A stretch of DNA of 64,000 bases. Origin: an uncultured Mobiluncus sp. Lineage in GTDB: Bacteria > Actinomycetota > Actinomycetes > Actinomycetales > Actinomycetaceae. Under the pieces are notes generated by a model. The model saw only the letters and a program-made list of their open reading frames with translations. It was not told the origin of the DNA and did no database searches. The first letter of the stretch is position 1. Each line of letters opens with the position of its first letter. This document shows, one piece after another, positions 51,772 to 58,494 of the stretch. A program made the position numbers and the translations under genes. The stretch is from positions 36,126-100,125 of the forward strand of contig NZ_CALUCZ010000005.1 of assembly GCF_943914685.1 (NCBI RefSeq), given 5' to 3'.

Positions 51772-54243
51772 GTGAGCGAAAAGACGAACTCTACGGGCAA
51801 TTCCGACGCCAAGAAACCCGGGCGTCATTCCACTACTAACACTCGTCCGGCTACGAAGCCGGCAGCGAAGCCCCCGGCTGACAAGCCGAGTAAGCCGACT
51901 GCCGCCCGCAAGACCCGGACTTCTGGCGCAAAATCGGCGGCAAAAGCCTCGGAAAGCGCCGCGAAATCAACGAAAAAACCGGCCAGCAAGGCCGCCGCTA
52001 AAACCCCGGCAACCCCGGCACCCACCGCCGCAACCCCAACCCCGGCAACCCTCCCGAACCTCTACCACCTGCCTGCTGACGCGGAACTGAACCGCATCAG
52101 CGTCACCGAGCTGCGCCCCATGGTAGAGGACGGCCTGTTCCCGGCAAAAGCCGCGGTCGGCGAGCTGTTCCCAGTCCACGCCACCGTGTTTGTGGACGGG
52201 CATTCCCTCTTCGGCGCCGACGCGGTGCTGTTGCGCCCCGTCGACCCGAAACGCCGCGGCGAAAAGGGCTATGACCTCTACGCTCCGGCGGGAACGCCCG
52301 AGGGCGCTCCCGACCCGGGGGATCCGGCCGCTTGGGAAGTCGTGGACCGGGCCCGAATGTATGAAATCGGCGCTGGTGAAAACCAGTATGAGGCCTGGCT
52401 CCAGCCCAACACCGTGGGACGTTACGCCTTCGCGGTCGAGTCTTGGATTGACCCTTATGGAACCTGGGTGCATGACGCCAAGGTGAAAATCCCGGCGGGC
52501 ATCGACGTGGAGCTGACCCTCGAAGAGGGCGCCCGCCTGCTGGAACGTGCGATTGCGGGCGAGGCGAAACCGGCCTACGGTTCGGCTCGGGACACGGCCA
52601 CTCCTGCAGCCCCGCTGCCCGCGGCTGACGCGGCCGTGTTGCAGGGCGCGATTGCGGGCTTGCGCGAGAAAAACCGCCGCCCCCAAGTACGTCTGTCGGC
52701 CGCCACAAATGAGCTGGTTGCGAACATTTTGGCGGAAAATCCGCTGCGAGATTTGGTGACGCGCACGAAACTGTGCCCGCTGCGGGTCGACCGGGCGCGT
52801 TCGGTGGCCGGGGCGTGGTACGAAATCTTCCCGCGTTCCATCGGGTCCTATTACGGGGCGGACGGCCAGATTGTGCCGGGGACTTTGCGCACGGCCGCGG
52901 AGATTTTGCCCGAGGTCGCCGCTGACGGTTTCGACGTTATCTACCTCACTCCTGTCCACCCGATTGGGCACGCTTTCCGCAAAGGGCGCAACAACTCCCT
53001 TGTGGCCGGACCAAACGATCCCGGCTCGCCTTGGGCGATTGGTAACGAGCATGGGGGACATGACGCGGTCGACCCGGATTTGGGCGGGATTGAGGCGTTT
53101 GACGAGTTCGCGGCGGCGGCAAAACGCAACCACCTGGAGATTGCTCTGGACTTTGCCCTGCAGTGTTCCCCGGACCACCCGTGGGTAAAGGCGCACCCCG
53201 AATGGTTTTCGGCCCGCGCTGACGGCTCGATTGCCTACGCGGAGAACCCCCCCAAGAAATACCAGGACATCTATCCCCTGAACTTTGACCACGACCCGGA
53301 CGGCTTGTATGCCGAAATCCGGCGGGTAATCGAGTTTTGGATTGACCACGGGGTCACGATTTTCCGCATGGATAACCCGCACACGAAACCGGTGCGTTTC
53401 TGGCAGCGCTTGGCGGCCGACCTGCACCAAACCCACCCCGAAGTGGTCATGCTCTCCGAGGCGTTCACCGCTCCGGCGATGATGCGCGGGCTGGCAAAAG
53501 CAGGGTTCCACCTGTCTTACACGTACTTTACGTGGCGCAACTCCAAGACCGAGCTGACCGAGTACTTTGAGGAACTCGCTTATGAAACGGCCCACGTGCT
53601 GCGCCCGGCGCTGTTCCCCATGACCCCAGACATTTTGACCGACTACATGACGGCCGGGGTAGCGGCGTTCAACGCCCGCGCTCTGCTGGCGGCCACGGGC
53701 GCTCCGACCTGGGGAATCCTCGGGGGCAGCTACGAGTTTTGCGAACACGTGCAGCGTCCCGGCGTGGAGGAAGTCAACGACAACCCGAAGTATGAGGTGA
53801 AAGTCTATGACTGGGCGGCGCGCGACAAGTACGGCATCGCCTCCCTGCTGCGCACCCTGAACGCGGCCCGGTCCGCCCACCCGGCGCTGATGCAGCTGCG
53901 CAACATCAAGTTCCACGCTGTCGAAAACGACGCCATCATCGCTTATTCCAAGCATATTGACGCCGTGCATTCCCCGACCGGCCGGGCGGACACGGTGCTG
54001 GTCATCGTGAACCTCGATCCGCACAACACCCAAACCGGCTGGGTCCACCTGGATTTGCCGTCATTAGGGTTGTGCCCCGAGGACTTCCCGGAGCTGGCCG
54101 CGCCCGGTGAGGGGCAGCGCCTGTTTGTAGTGCGCGATGAACTGACCGGCGCCGAATATACCTGGGGACGGGATAATTTTGTCCAGCTCAATCCCTATAT
54201 CGGACCCGGTCATATTCTCAGTTTCAGCCCCATTCCGGACTGA
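51772..54243 (+). CDS. glgE: Alpha-1,4-glucan:maltose-1-phosphate maltosyltransferase
   Basis: An 823-residue GH13_3 enzyme that extends alpha-glucans with maltose-1-phosphate, the core of the actinobacterial GlgE pathway. After a disordered Lys/Ala/Pro tail of about 90 residues, longer than in mycobacterial GlgE, the enzyme begins near residue 95. GFDVIYLTPVHPIG, NEHGGHDAVDPDLGG, the nucleophile Asp534 in IFRMDNPHTKP and acid Glu in VMLSEAFTAPA are visible. GTG start; TAAGAT ends 6 bases before it, so leaderless translation is likely. glgB follows after 40 bases. TreS/Pep2 or GlgC/GlgM, needed to make the donor, are not in the window. Confidence 0.94.
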   Translation: MSEKTNSTGNSDAKKPGRHSTTNTRPATKPAAKPPADKPSKPTAARKTRTSGAKSAAKASESAAKSTKKPASKAAAKTPATPAPTAATPTPATLPNLYHLPADAELNRISVTELRPMVEDGLFPAKAAVGELFPVHATVFVDGHSLFGADAVLLRPVDPKRRGEKGYDLYAPAGTPEGAPDPGDPAAWEVVDRARMYEIGAGENQYEAWLQPNTVGRYAFAVESWIDPYGTWVHDAKVKIPAGIDVELTLEEGARLLERAIAGEAKPAYGSARDTATPAAPLPAADAAVLQGAIAGLREKNRRPQVRLSAATNELVANILAENPLRDLVTRTKLCPLRVDRARSVAGAWYEIFPRSIGSYYGADGQIVPGTLRTAAEILPEVAADGFDVIYLTPVHPIGHAFRKGRNNSLVAGPNDPGSPWAIGNEHGGHDAVDPDLGGIEAFDEFAAAAKRNHLEIALDFALQCSPDHPWVKAHPEWFSARADGSIAYAENPPKKYQDIYPLNFDHDPDGLYAEIRRVIEFWIDHGVTIFRMDNPHTKPVRFWQRLAADLHQTHPEVVMLSEAFTAPAMMRGLAKAGFHLSYTYFTWRNSKTELTEYFEELAYETAHVLRPALFPMTPDILTDYMTAGVAAFNARALLAATGAPTWGILGGSYEFCEHVQRPGVEEVNDNPKYEVKVYDWAARDKYGIASLLRTLNAARSAHPALMQLRNIKFHAVENDAIIAYSKHIDAVHSPTGRADTVLVIVNLDPHNTQTGWVHLDLPSLGLCPEDFPELAAPGEGQRLFVVRDELTGAEYTWGRDNFVQLNPYIGPGHILSFSPIPD

Positions 54244-54283
54244 ACTCAAAACATCGGCTAGCAAAATATGAAAGAATTACCCC

Positions 54284-56506
54284 ATGGCTAAAATCACCGT
54301 TTCCCCGGAACTTTTGAACCAGATCGCCTACGCGAATTACTACGCCCCGCACTCGGTGCTGGGACCGCACTCGGACGGTGAGGACGTCACTATCCGCACC
54401 GTGCGTCACATGGCGCAAAGCGTCACCATCGTCACTGAGCACGGCGAATTCCCCGCTGAACACGAACAGGACGGGGTGTGGGTCGCCGTCATTCCGCACG
54501 CCGAAGTCGAGGACTACCGTGTGAAAGTGACCTACGGCGACCAAGAAGTGCTGGGGGACGACCCCTACCGGTTCCTGCCGACCTTGGGCGAAATGGACAC
54601 CTACCTCATTTCAGAAGGCCGTCACGAGCGTCTGTGGGACGTTTTGGGTGCACATATTAAGGAGTACGAGGGTCCGCTCGGGGTCGTGAAGGGCGTGGCG
54701 TTCGCGGTGTGGGCGCCGAACGCACAAGCGGTGAAGGTCGTGGGGGACTTCAACTTTTGGGACGGGTCGGGGTGCGCGATGCGCAGCCTCGGCGCGTCCG
54801 GCGTGTGGGAGTTGTTCATTCCCGGTGTCGAGATTGGGGCGCGCTACAAGTACGACATCAAAGGCCCGGACGGGAACTGGCGGCAAAAGGCCGACCCGAT
54901 GGCTCGCGCTACGGAGATTCCCCCCGCTACCGCTTCGGTCGTCACCGACAAATTCCACACTTGGAACGACGACGAATGGATGGAACAGCGCGCCGCGAAC
55001 GTGGAGGACCACCCGATTCACGCCCAGCCGATGAGTATCTACGAATGCCATATTGGTTCATGGAAAGAAGGCTACGGCTACCGTGACCTGGCCGAACACC
55101 TGGTGCCTTACGTTAAGGAAATGGGCTTCACCCACGTGGAGTTCATGCCCGTGGCGGAACACCCCTTCGGCCCGTCCTGGGGGTATCAATGCACGTCCTA
55201 CTTTGCTCCGACTGCCCGCTTCGGCACGCCTGACGACTTCCGTTACCTGGTCGATGTGTTGCACCAGAACGGGATTGGCGTCATTTTGGACTGGGTTCCG
55301 GCGCACTTCCCGAAGGACGACTGGGCACTGGCAGGGTTCGACGGCACGGCCCTGTACGAGGACCCCGATCCGCAGCGTGGCGAGCACCCGGACTGGGGGA
55401 CACTGGTGTTCAACTACGGCCGGCGCGAAGTGAAGAACTTCCTGGTCGCCAACGCCCTGTACTGGATGGAGGACTTCCACATTGACGGCCTGCGGGTGGA
55501 CGCGGTGGCGTCGATGCTCTACCTGGATTATTCCCGCAAAGAGGGCCAGTGGCATCCGAACCAGTACGGCGGGCGGGAAAACCTCGAGGCCATCGCCCTG
55601 TTGCAAGAAGTGACCGCGACCTGCTACCGGGTCTGCCCCGGCACGGTCATGATTGCCGAGGAATCGACCGCGTGGCCCGGCGTCACCCAGCCGACTTCCG
55701 AAGGCGGCCTGGGCTTTGGTTTCAAGTGGAACATGGGCTGGATGAACGACACTCTGCGCTACTTGGCGGAGGATCCGGTCAATCGCAAGTGGCACCACAA
55801 CGAGCTGACGTTTAGCCTGGTCTACGCCTTTTCAGAGAACTTTGTCCTGCCGTTGTCCCACGATGAGGTCGTGCACGGCAAAGGCTCGTTGCTGTCCAAG
55901 ATGCCCGGCGATTACTGGCGCCAGCTGGCCGGATTGCGCCTGCTGTTCGCCTACCAGTGGACGCATCCGGGCAAGCAGCTCATCTTCATGGGCTCCGAGT
56001 TTGGCCAGGGCGCGGAATGGAATTCGGGGGCGTCCCTGGATTGGTGGCACCTGGACATTCCCGAGCATCAGGGGATTCGCCAGCTGGTCACCGATTTGAA
56101 CCACCTGTATGCGTCCAACCCGGCGCTGTGGTGTGATGACTATCGCGGGTTTGAGTGGATTGAGCCCAGCGATGCCGACCACAACTTGATTACCTATCTG
56201 CGCCGGTCCGTGGCGGAATCGGACCCCTCGGGGATTGATTCGGGCCATCTGTTGGCGGTGGTGGCGAACTTTAGCGGCAACCCCCACGATCCGTTCCGGG
56301 TCGGCCTGCCGTTTGCCGGCAAGTGGGACGAGGTGTTAAACACGGACGCCGAAGTTTACGGCGGCTCCGGGGTGGGCAACCTCGGTCAGGTCACGGCCGA
56401 AGAGATTCCGTGGAATAACCGGCCCTGCTCGGTGTCTTTGCGGATTCCTCCGCTCGGCGTGGTGATTCTGCGCCCCGCCGAGGATAACCCGTACCGCCCG
56501 CGTTAG
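54284..56506 (+). CDS. glgB: 1,4-alpha-glucan branching enzyme
   Basis: A 740-residue GH13_9/CBM48 enzyme adding alpha-1,6 branches to glucan made by GlgE. An N-terminal domain of about 100 residues (YYAPHSVLGPHS) and the carbohydrate module (FAVWAPNAQAVKVVGDFNFW) precede the barrel. Nucleophile Asp406 is in GLRVDAVASMLY, acid Glu459 in IAEESTAWPG, and LSHDEVVHGKGSL carries the transition-state residues. Length is normal. No strong ribosome binding site is visible before ATG 54284. It is co-oriented with glgE and likely in one operon. Confidence 0.95.
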   Translation: MAKITVSPELLNQIAYANYYAPHSVLGPHSDGEDVTIRTVRHMAQSVTIVTEHGEFPAEHEQDGVWVAVIPHAEVEDYRVKVTYGDQEVLGDDPYRFLPTLGEMDTYLISEGRHERLWDVLGAHIKEYEGPLGVVKGVAFAVWAPNAQAVKVVGDFNFWDGSGCAMRSLGASGVWELFIPGVEIGARYKYDIKGPDGNWRQKADPMARATEIPPATASVVTDKFHTWNDDEWMEQRAANVEDHPIHAQPMSIYECHIGSWKEGYGYRDLAEHLVPYVKEMGFTHVEFMPVAEHPFGPSWGYQCTSYFAPTARFGTPDDFRYLVDVLHQNGIGVILDWVPAHFPKDDWALAGFDGTALYEDPDPQRGEHPDWGTLVFNYGRREVKNFLVANALYWMEDFHIDGLRVDAVASMLYLDYSRKEGQWHPNQYGGRENLEAIALLQEVTATCYRVCPGTVMIAEESTAWPGVTQPTSEGGLGFGFKWNMGWMNDTLRYLAEDPVNRKWHHNELTFSLVYAFSENFVLPLSHDEVVHGKGSLLSKMPGDYWRQLAGLRLLFAYQWTHPGKQLIFMGSEFGQGAEWNSGASLDWWHLDIPEHQGIRQLVTDLNHLYASNPALWCDDYRGFEWIEPSDADHNLITYLRRSVAESDPSGIDSGHLLAVVANFSGNPHDPFRVGLPFAGKWDEVLNTDAEVYGGSGVGNLGQVTAEEIPWNNRPCSVSLRIPPLGVVILRPAEDNPYRPR

Positions 56507-56514
56507 GTTTTCGC

Positions 56515-56608
56515 TTCACAAGGGTGTTGCGGCGGGCACCGTCGTGTCGCGCGTGTCGATTGCGGGTTCACGAGGGCGTTGCGGCGGGGGCCGTCGTGTC
56601 GTGCGTGT
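56515..56608 (+). repeat. Two 42-bp direct repeats after glgB
   Basis: 56515-56556 and 56567-56608 match at 37 of 42 bases; both begin TTCACAAGGGTGTTGCGG or TTCACGAGGGCGTTGCGG and end near GTCGTGTCG. The first 17 bases belong to the dispersed repeat family also seen after the VIT and hydrolase genes. They lie in the 286-base gap before the Fic gene. Confidence 0.7.
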
Positions 56609-56640
56609 ACATCTGGGGTACCACCAGCGCGTTTGGGGCA

Positions 56641-56701
56641 ACGTGTAAAGAATTTCCGAATTTCTTTACACGTTTTCTCGATGTGTAAAACTGCTTTACA
56701 C
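56641..56701 (+). repeat. Left copy of 61-bp direct repeat flanking the Fic gene
   Basis: This element matches 57907-57967 at 58 of 61 bases in the same orientation. It contains a 29-bp palindrome with 10-base arms (GTGTAAAGAA and TTCTTTACAC) and, after 9 bases, a second palindrome GTGTAAA-N5-TTTACAC. It lies 91 bases beyond the Fic gene stop, where no further gene of that strand starts. Confidence 0.85.
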
Positions 56702-56792
56702 GTCACCAACCCGGCGCCAACCCGTCCCGGACCAACTCAGGTTCGCCAAGAACCTTTTGACCTCGGATAACGTGGAAGTTCCGCACCCGGAC

Positions 56793-57878
56793 TCAACGCG
56801 GCAGCGGAGTATTGAACAGCTCGTCCAGGTACTGCCAATTTACAAAAATGACATTTTTCCCTACTCGTTGCCGTTCCACGATTCCGCATTGAGTCAGCAC
56901 CTCTGCCCACTTTGTTGCAGTCGGGCGTGAGATACCCTGAGTCTCCATCAAATCCGCGTATCTCAGGTAGGGCTGAGTAAAGAGCAGATGCGCTAAATCC
57001 CTAACGGGTAACTTGGTGTCTTTCAACTGTTCCGTAGTCTGATCTATGAGTTGGTAAATCCGTGTCACCAGGTGGTCTGTCCACTCGGACGTGACTTCCA
57101 CGGCGGTGAGGATGAACTCTATCCAGGATTCCCAGTCAGCGTTTTGGGTGACGGCGTTTAACCGTTCGTAGTATTCCCCCTTGTTTTCCACGATGTAGCC
57201 GGATAGGTAGGTGATGGGCTGCTCCAGAAGTTTGCTTTCCACCAGAAACAGCACATTCAGGATTCTGCCGGTGCGCCCGTTGCCGTCATAGAACGGGTGG
57301 ATAGCCTCAAACTGGTAGTGCAGCAGCGCCATCTTAATCAGCGGGTCGAAGTCTTGGTTGCGGTGCATGAAGTTTTCCCAATGATTGAGATGCCTGATTA
57401 TCTCCTCCCGACCCTGCGGCGGGGTATAGATGCGTTTCTTGGTGTCCGAGCGGCCAATATATGTCCCGGAGCCGGTGCGGACCTCGCTGGTATTCCCGGT
57501 TATCACGGAACAAACCAGTTTTGCGGTGTTCAGGCACAAGGGCCGTTGCTTTAGGGACTGGTAGCCGGCATAAAGCGCTTCGCGGTAGTTGAGGGCTTCA
57601 CGAGTCGCGAGGGTGGGGTTAGCGACGTTGTTTGCGGCTTTAAACAGTTCGTCGTTGGTGGTGACGATGTTTTCGATTTCGCTCGAGGCGCGGGCTTCCA
57701 GCAGCGGGATAGCGTGTATCAAAATGTTCGGGTTCGGCAGCCGTTTCGCCGAAGTTCCCGCTGTAGCTAAGGCGCGGGAGGCGGAAATGGTCTTGCGAAT
57801 GATTTTGGGGGTGTGCAGATTGCACGCTGGCGGCAGCGGGGGCAAGTCTTGGTGCGGCCGTTCAGGATTGACACTCAT
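56793..57878 (-). CDS. Fic-domain AMP-transferase with N-terminal inhibitory motif and C-terminal winged helix
   Basis: A 361-residue cytoplasmic Fic protein that, by family, transfers AMP from ATP onto a target protein hydroxyl. The catalytic motif HPFYDGNGRTGR is complete (His, Asp, Asn, Arg). The inhibitory motif SSEIEN, near residues 65-70, fits the class II N-terminal alpha-inh helix with Glu. The last 80 residues (YADLMETQGISRPTATKWAE and onward) resemble a winged helix-turn-helix, so it may bind DNA. The gene lies between two direct repeats; the right copy covers its promoter region (TATATC at 57901-57906 on the minus strand), so self-control is plausible. Confidence 0.9.
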   Translation of the reverse strand: MSVNPERPHQDLPPLPPACNLHTPKIIRKTISASRALATAGTSAKRLPNPNILIHAIPLLEARASSEIENIVTTNDELFKAANNVANPTLATREALNYREALYAGYQSLKQRPLCLNTAKLVCSVITGNTSEVRTGSGTYIGRSDTKKRIYTPPQGREEIIRHLNHWENFMHRNQDFDPLIKMALLHYQFEAIHPFYDGNGRTGRILNVLFLVESKLLEQPITYLSGYIVENKGEYYERLNAVTQNADWESWIEFILTAVEVTSEWTDHLVTRIYQLIDQTTEQLKDTKLPVRDLAHLLFTQPYLRYADLMETQGISRPTATKWAEVLTQCGIVERQRVGKNVIFVNWQYLDELFNTPLPR

Positions 57879-57906
57879 GTGGTTAGTTTACCTGCAACAA
57901 GATATA

Positions 57907-57967
57907 ACGTGTAAAGAATTTCCGAATTTCTTTACACGTTTTTCCGACGTGTAAAACTGCTTTACAC
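57907..57967 (+). repeat. Right copy of 61-bp direct repeat, over the Fic promoter
   Basis: Same element as 56641-56701 with three changes in the spacer between the two palindromes. It lies 29 to 89 bases before the Fic start and overlaps where the -35 region should be, so at least this copy could act as an operator. Confidence 0.85.
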
Positions 57968-58189
57968 ATCAGGCCGCCCGAATGGCGAGCCGGTCGGCGC
58001 TCCTGGGATTTCGAGCCATAGTCATTAAAGCAGGTGCATGAACGAGCGATTTCGCCGGGGATTTTGGGTGATTGCGCGCCGGGGTTTAACAAAACCGCAG
58101 GTGGTGGTCATTTGCAGTCTAGGGACGTGGTCACAAGCGCGGTGAAATCGGCCGTTCGTGTCGGGGAGGGCTGCCACAAAATCACCAAG

Positions 58190-58232
58190 TGTGACCTATC
58201 TCACACTCGTTTTCTGATGTTTCGTGTAAGAT
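58190..58232 (+). promoter_or_regulatory. CRP/GlxR site with class II promoter geometry
   Basis: TGTGACCTATCTCACA (58190-58205) is a perfect TGTGA-N6-TCACA site with central TA. A -10-like TAAGAT stands at 58227-58232; its expected start point, 58239, puts the site centre at -41.5, the position used by class II CRP activation in other bacteria. There is no -35 consensus, as expected for an activator-dependent promoter. The transcript would run into the surface-protein gene through the stem-loop at 58295. Confidence 0.65.
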
Positions 58233-58294
58233 TGCTCCAAGCCTCTACATATACAGGGTGTTAGCAAGGTTCCTCCCTGCCTTTCGGCTGATAA

Positions 58295-58336
58295 CCGAGG
58301 GTCCGGAAGGTTCCTTGGTTCCGGGGGTTCCCTCGG
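58295..58336 (+). terminator. Two-tier stem-loop between the two promoters
   Basis: CCGAGGG (58295-58301) pairs with CCCTCGG (58330-58336), and inside it CCGGAA pairs with TTCCGG around a 10-base loop. It lies between the CRP-type promoter and the proximal promoter, so it could attenuate transcripts of the first. Confidence 0.4.
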
Positions 58337-58389
58337 AAGCGATTGGCCCTAAAACCGCGAGAATTCGCGACTCGGGGACTTTCGCAATA

Positions 58390-58417
58390 TTGACAGAACA
58401 CTTGGGTGGTGTAAACT
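58390..58417 (+). promoter_or_regulatory. Proximal promoter of the first cell-wall-binding repeat gene
   Basis: TTGACA (58390-58395) and TAAACT (58412-58417) are 16 bases apart, the best promoter match in the window. A start near 58424 gives a leader of about 70 bases. Confidence 0.7.
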
Positions 58418-58494
58418 TTTCTCGGGTGTTTCCGTCCTGGATCACCTGGGTGGTTTAAAAATTCCACCCTTTATTACCCAGAAGAAGGGTTTTT

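Larger units (their letters stand above)
57879..58494. other. Regulatory gap between the Fic gene and the first surface-protein gene
   Basis: The 616 bases hold the right 61-bp repeat (57907-57967) overlapping the Fic promoter, a TCACAAGCGCGG word at 58131, a perfect CRP-type site (58190-58205) with a -10 at 58227, a two-tier stem-loop (58295-58336), a small CGCGA/TCGCG hairpin (58356-58369), and a consensus-like promoter (58390-58417). I see no credible reading frame. Confidence 0.7.

Noticed and set aside
51967..54048. A 693-codon open frame on the minus strand opposite glgE
   Set aside because: It is antisense to a gene with clear catalytic motifs, has a low-complexity Arg/Gly/Val-rich translation and no ribosome binding site; a frame shadow of a high-G+C gene.
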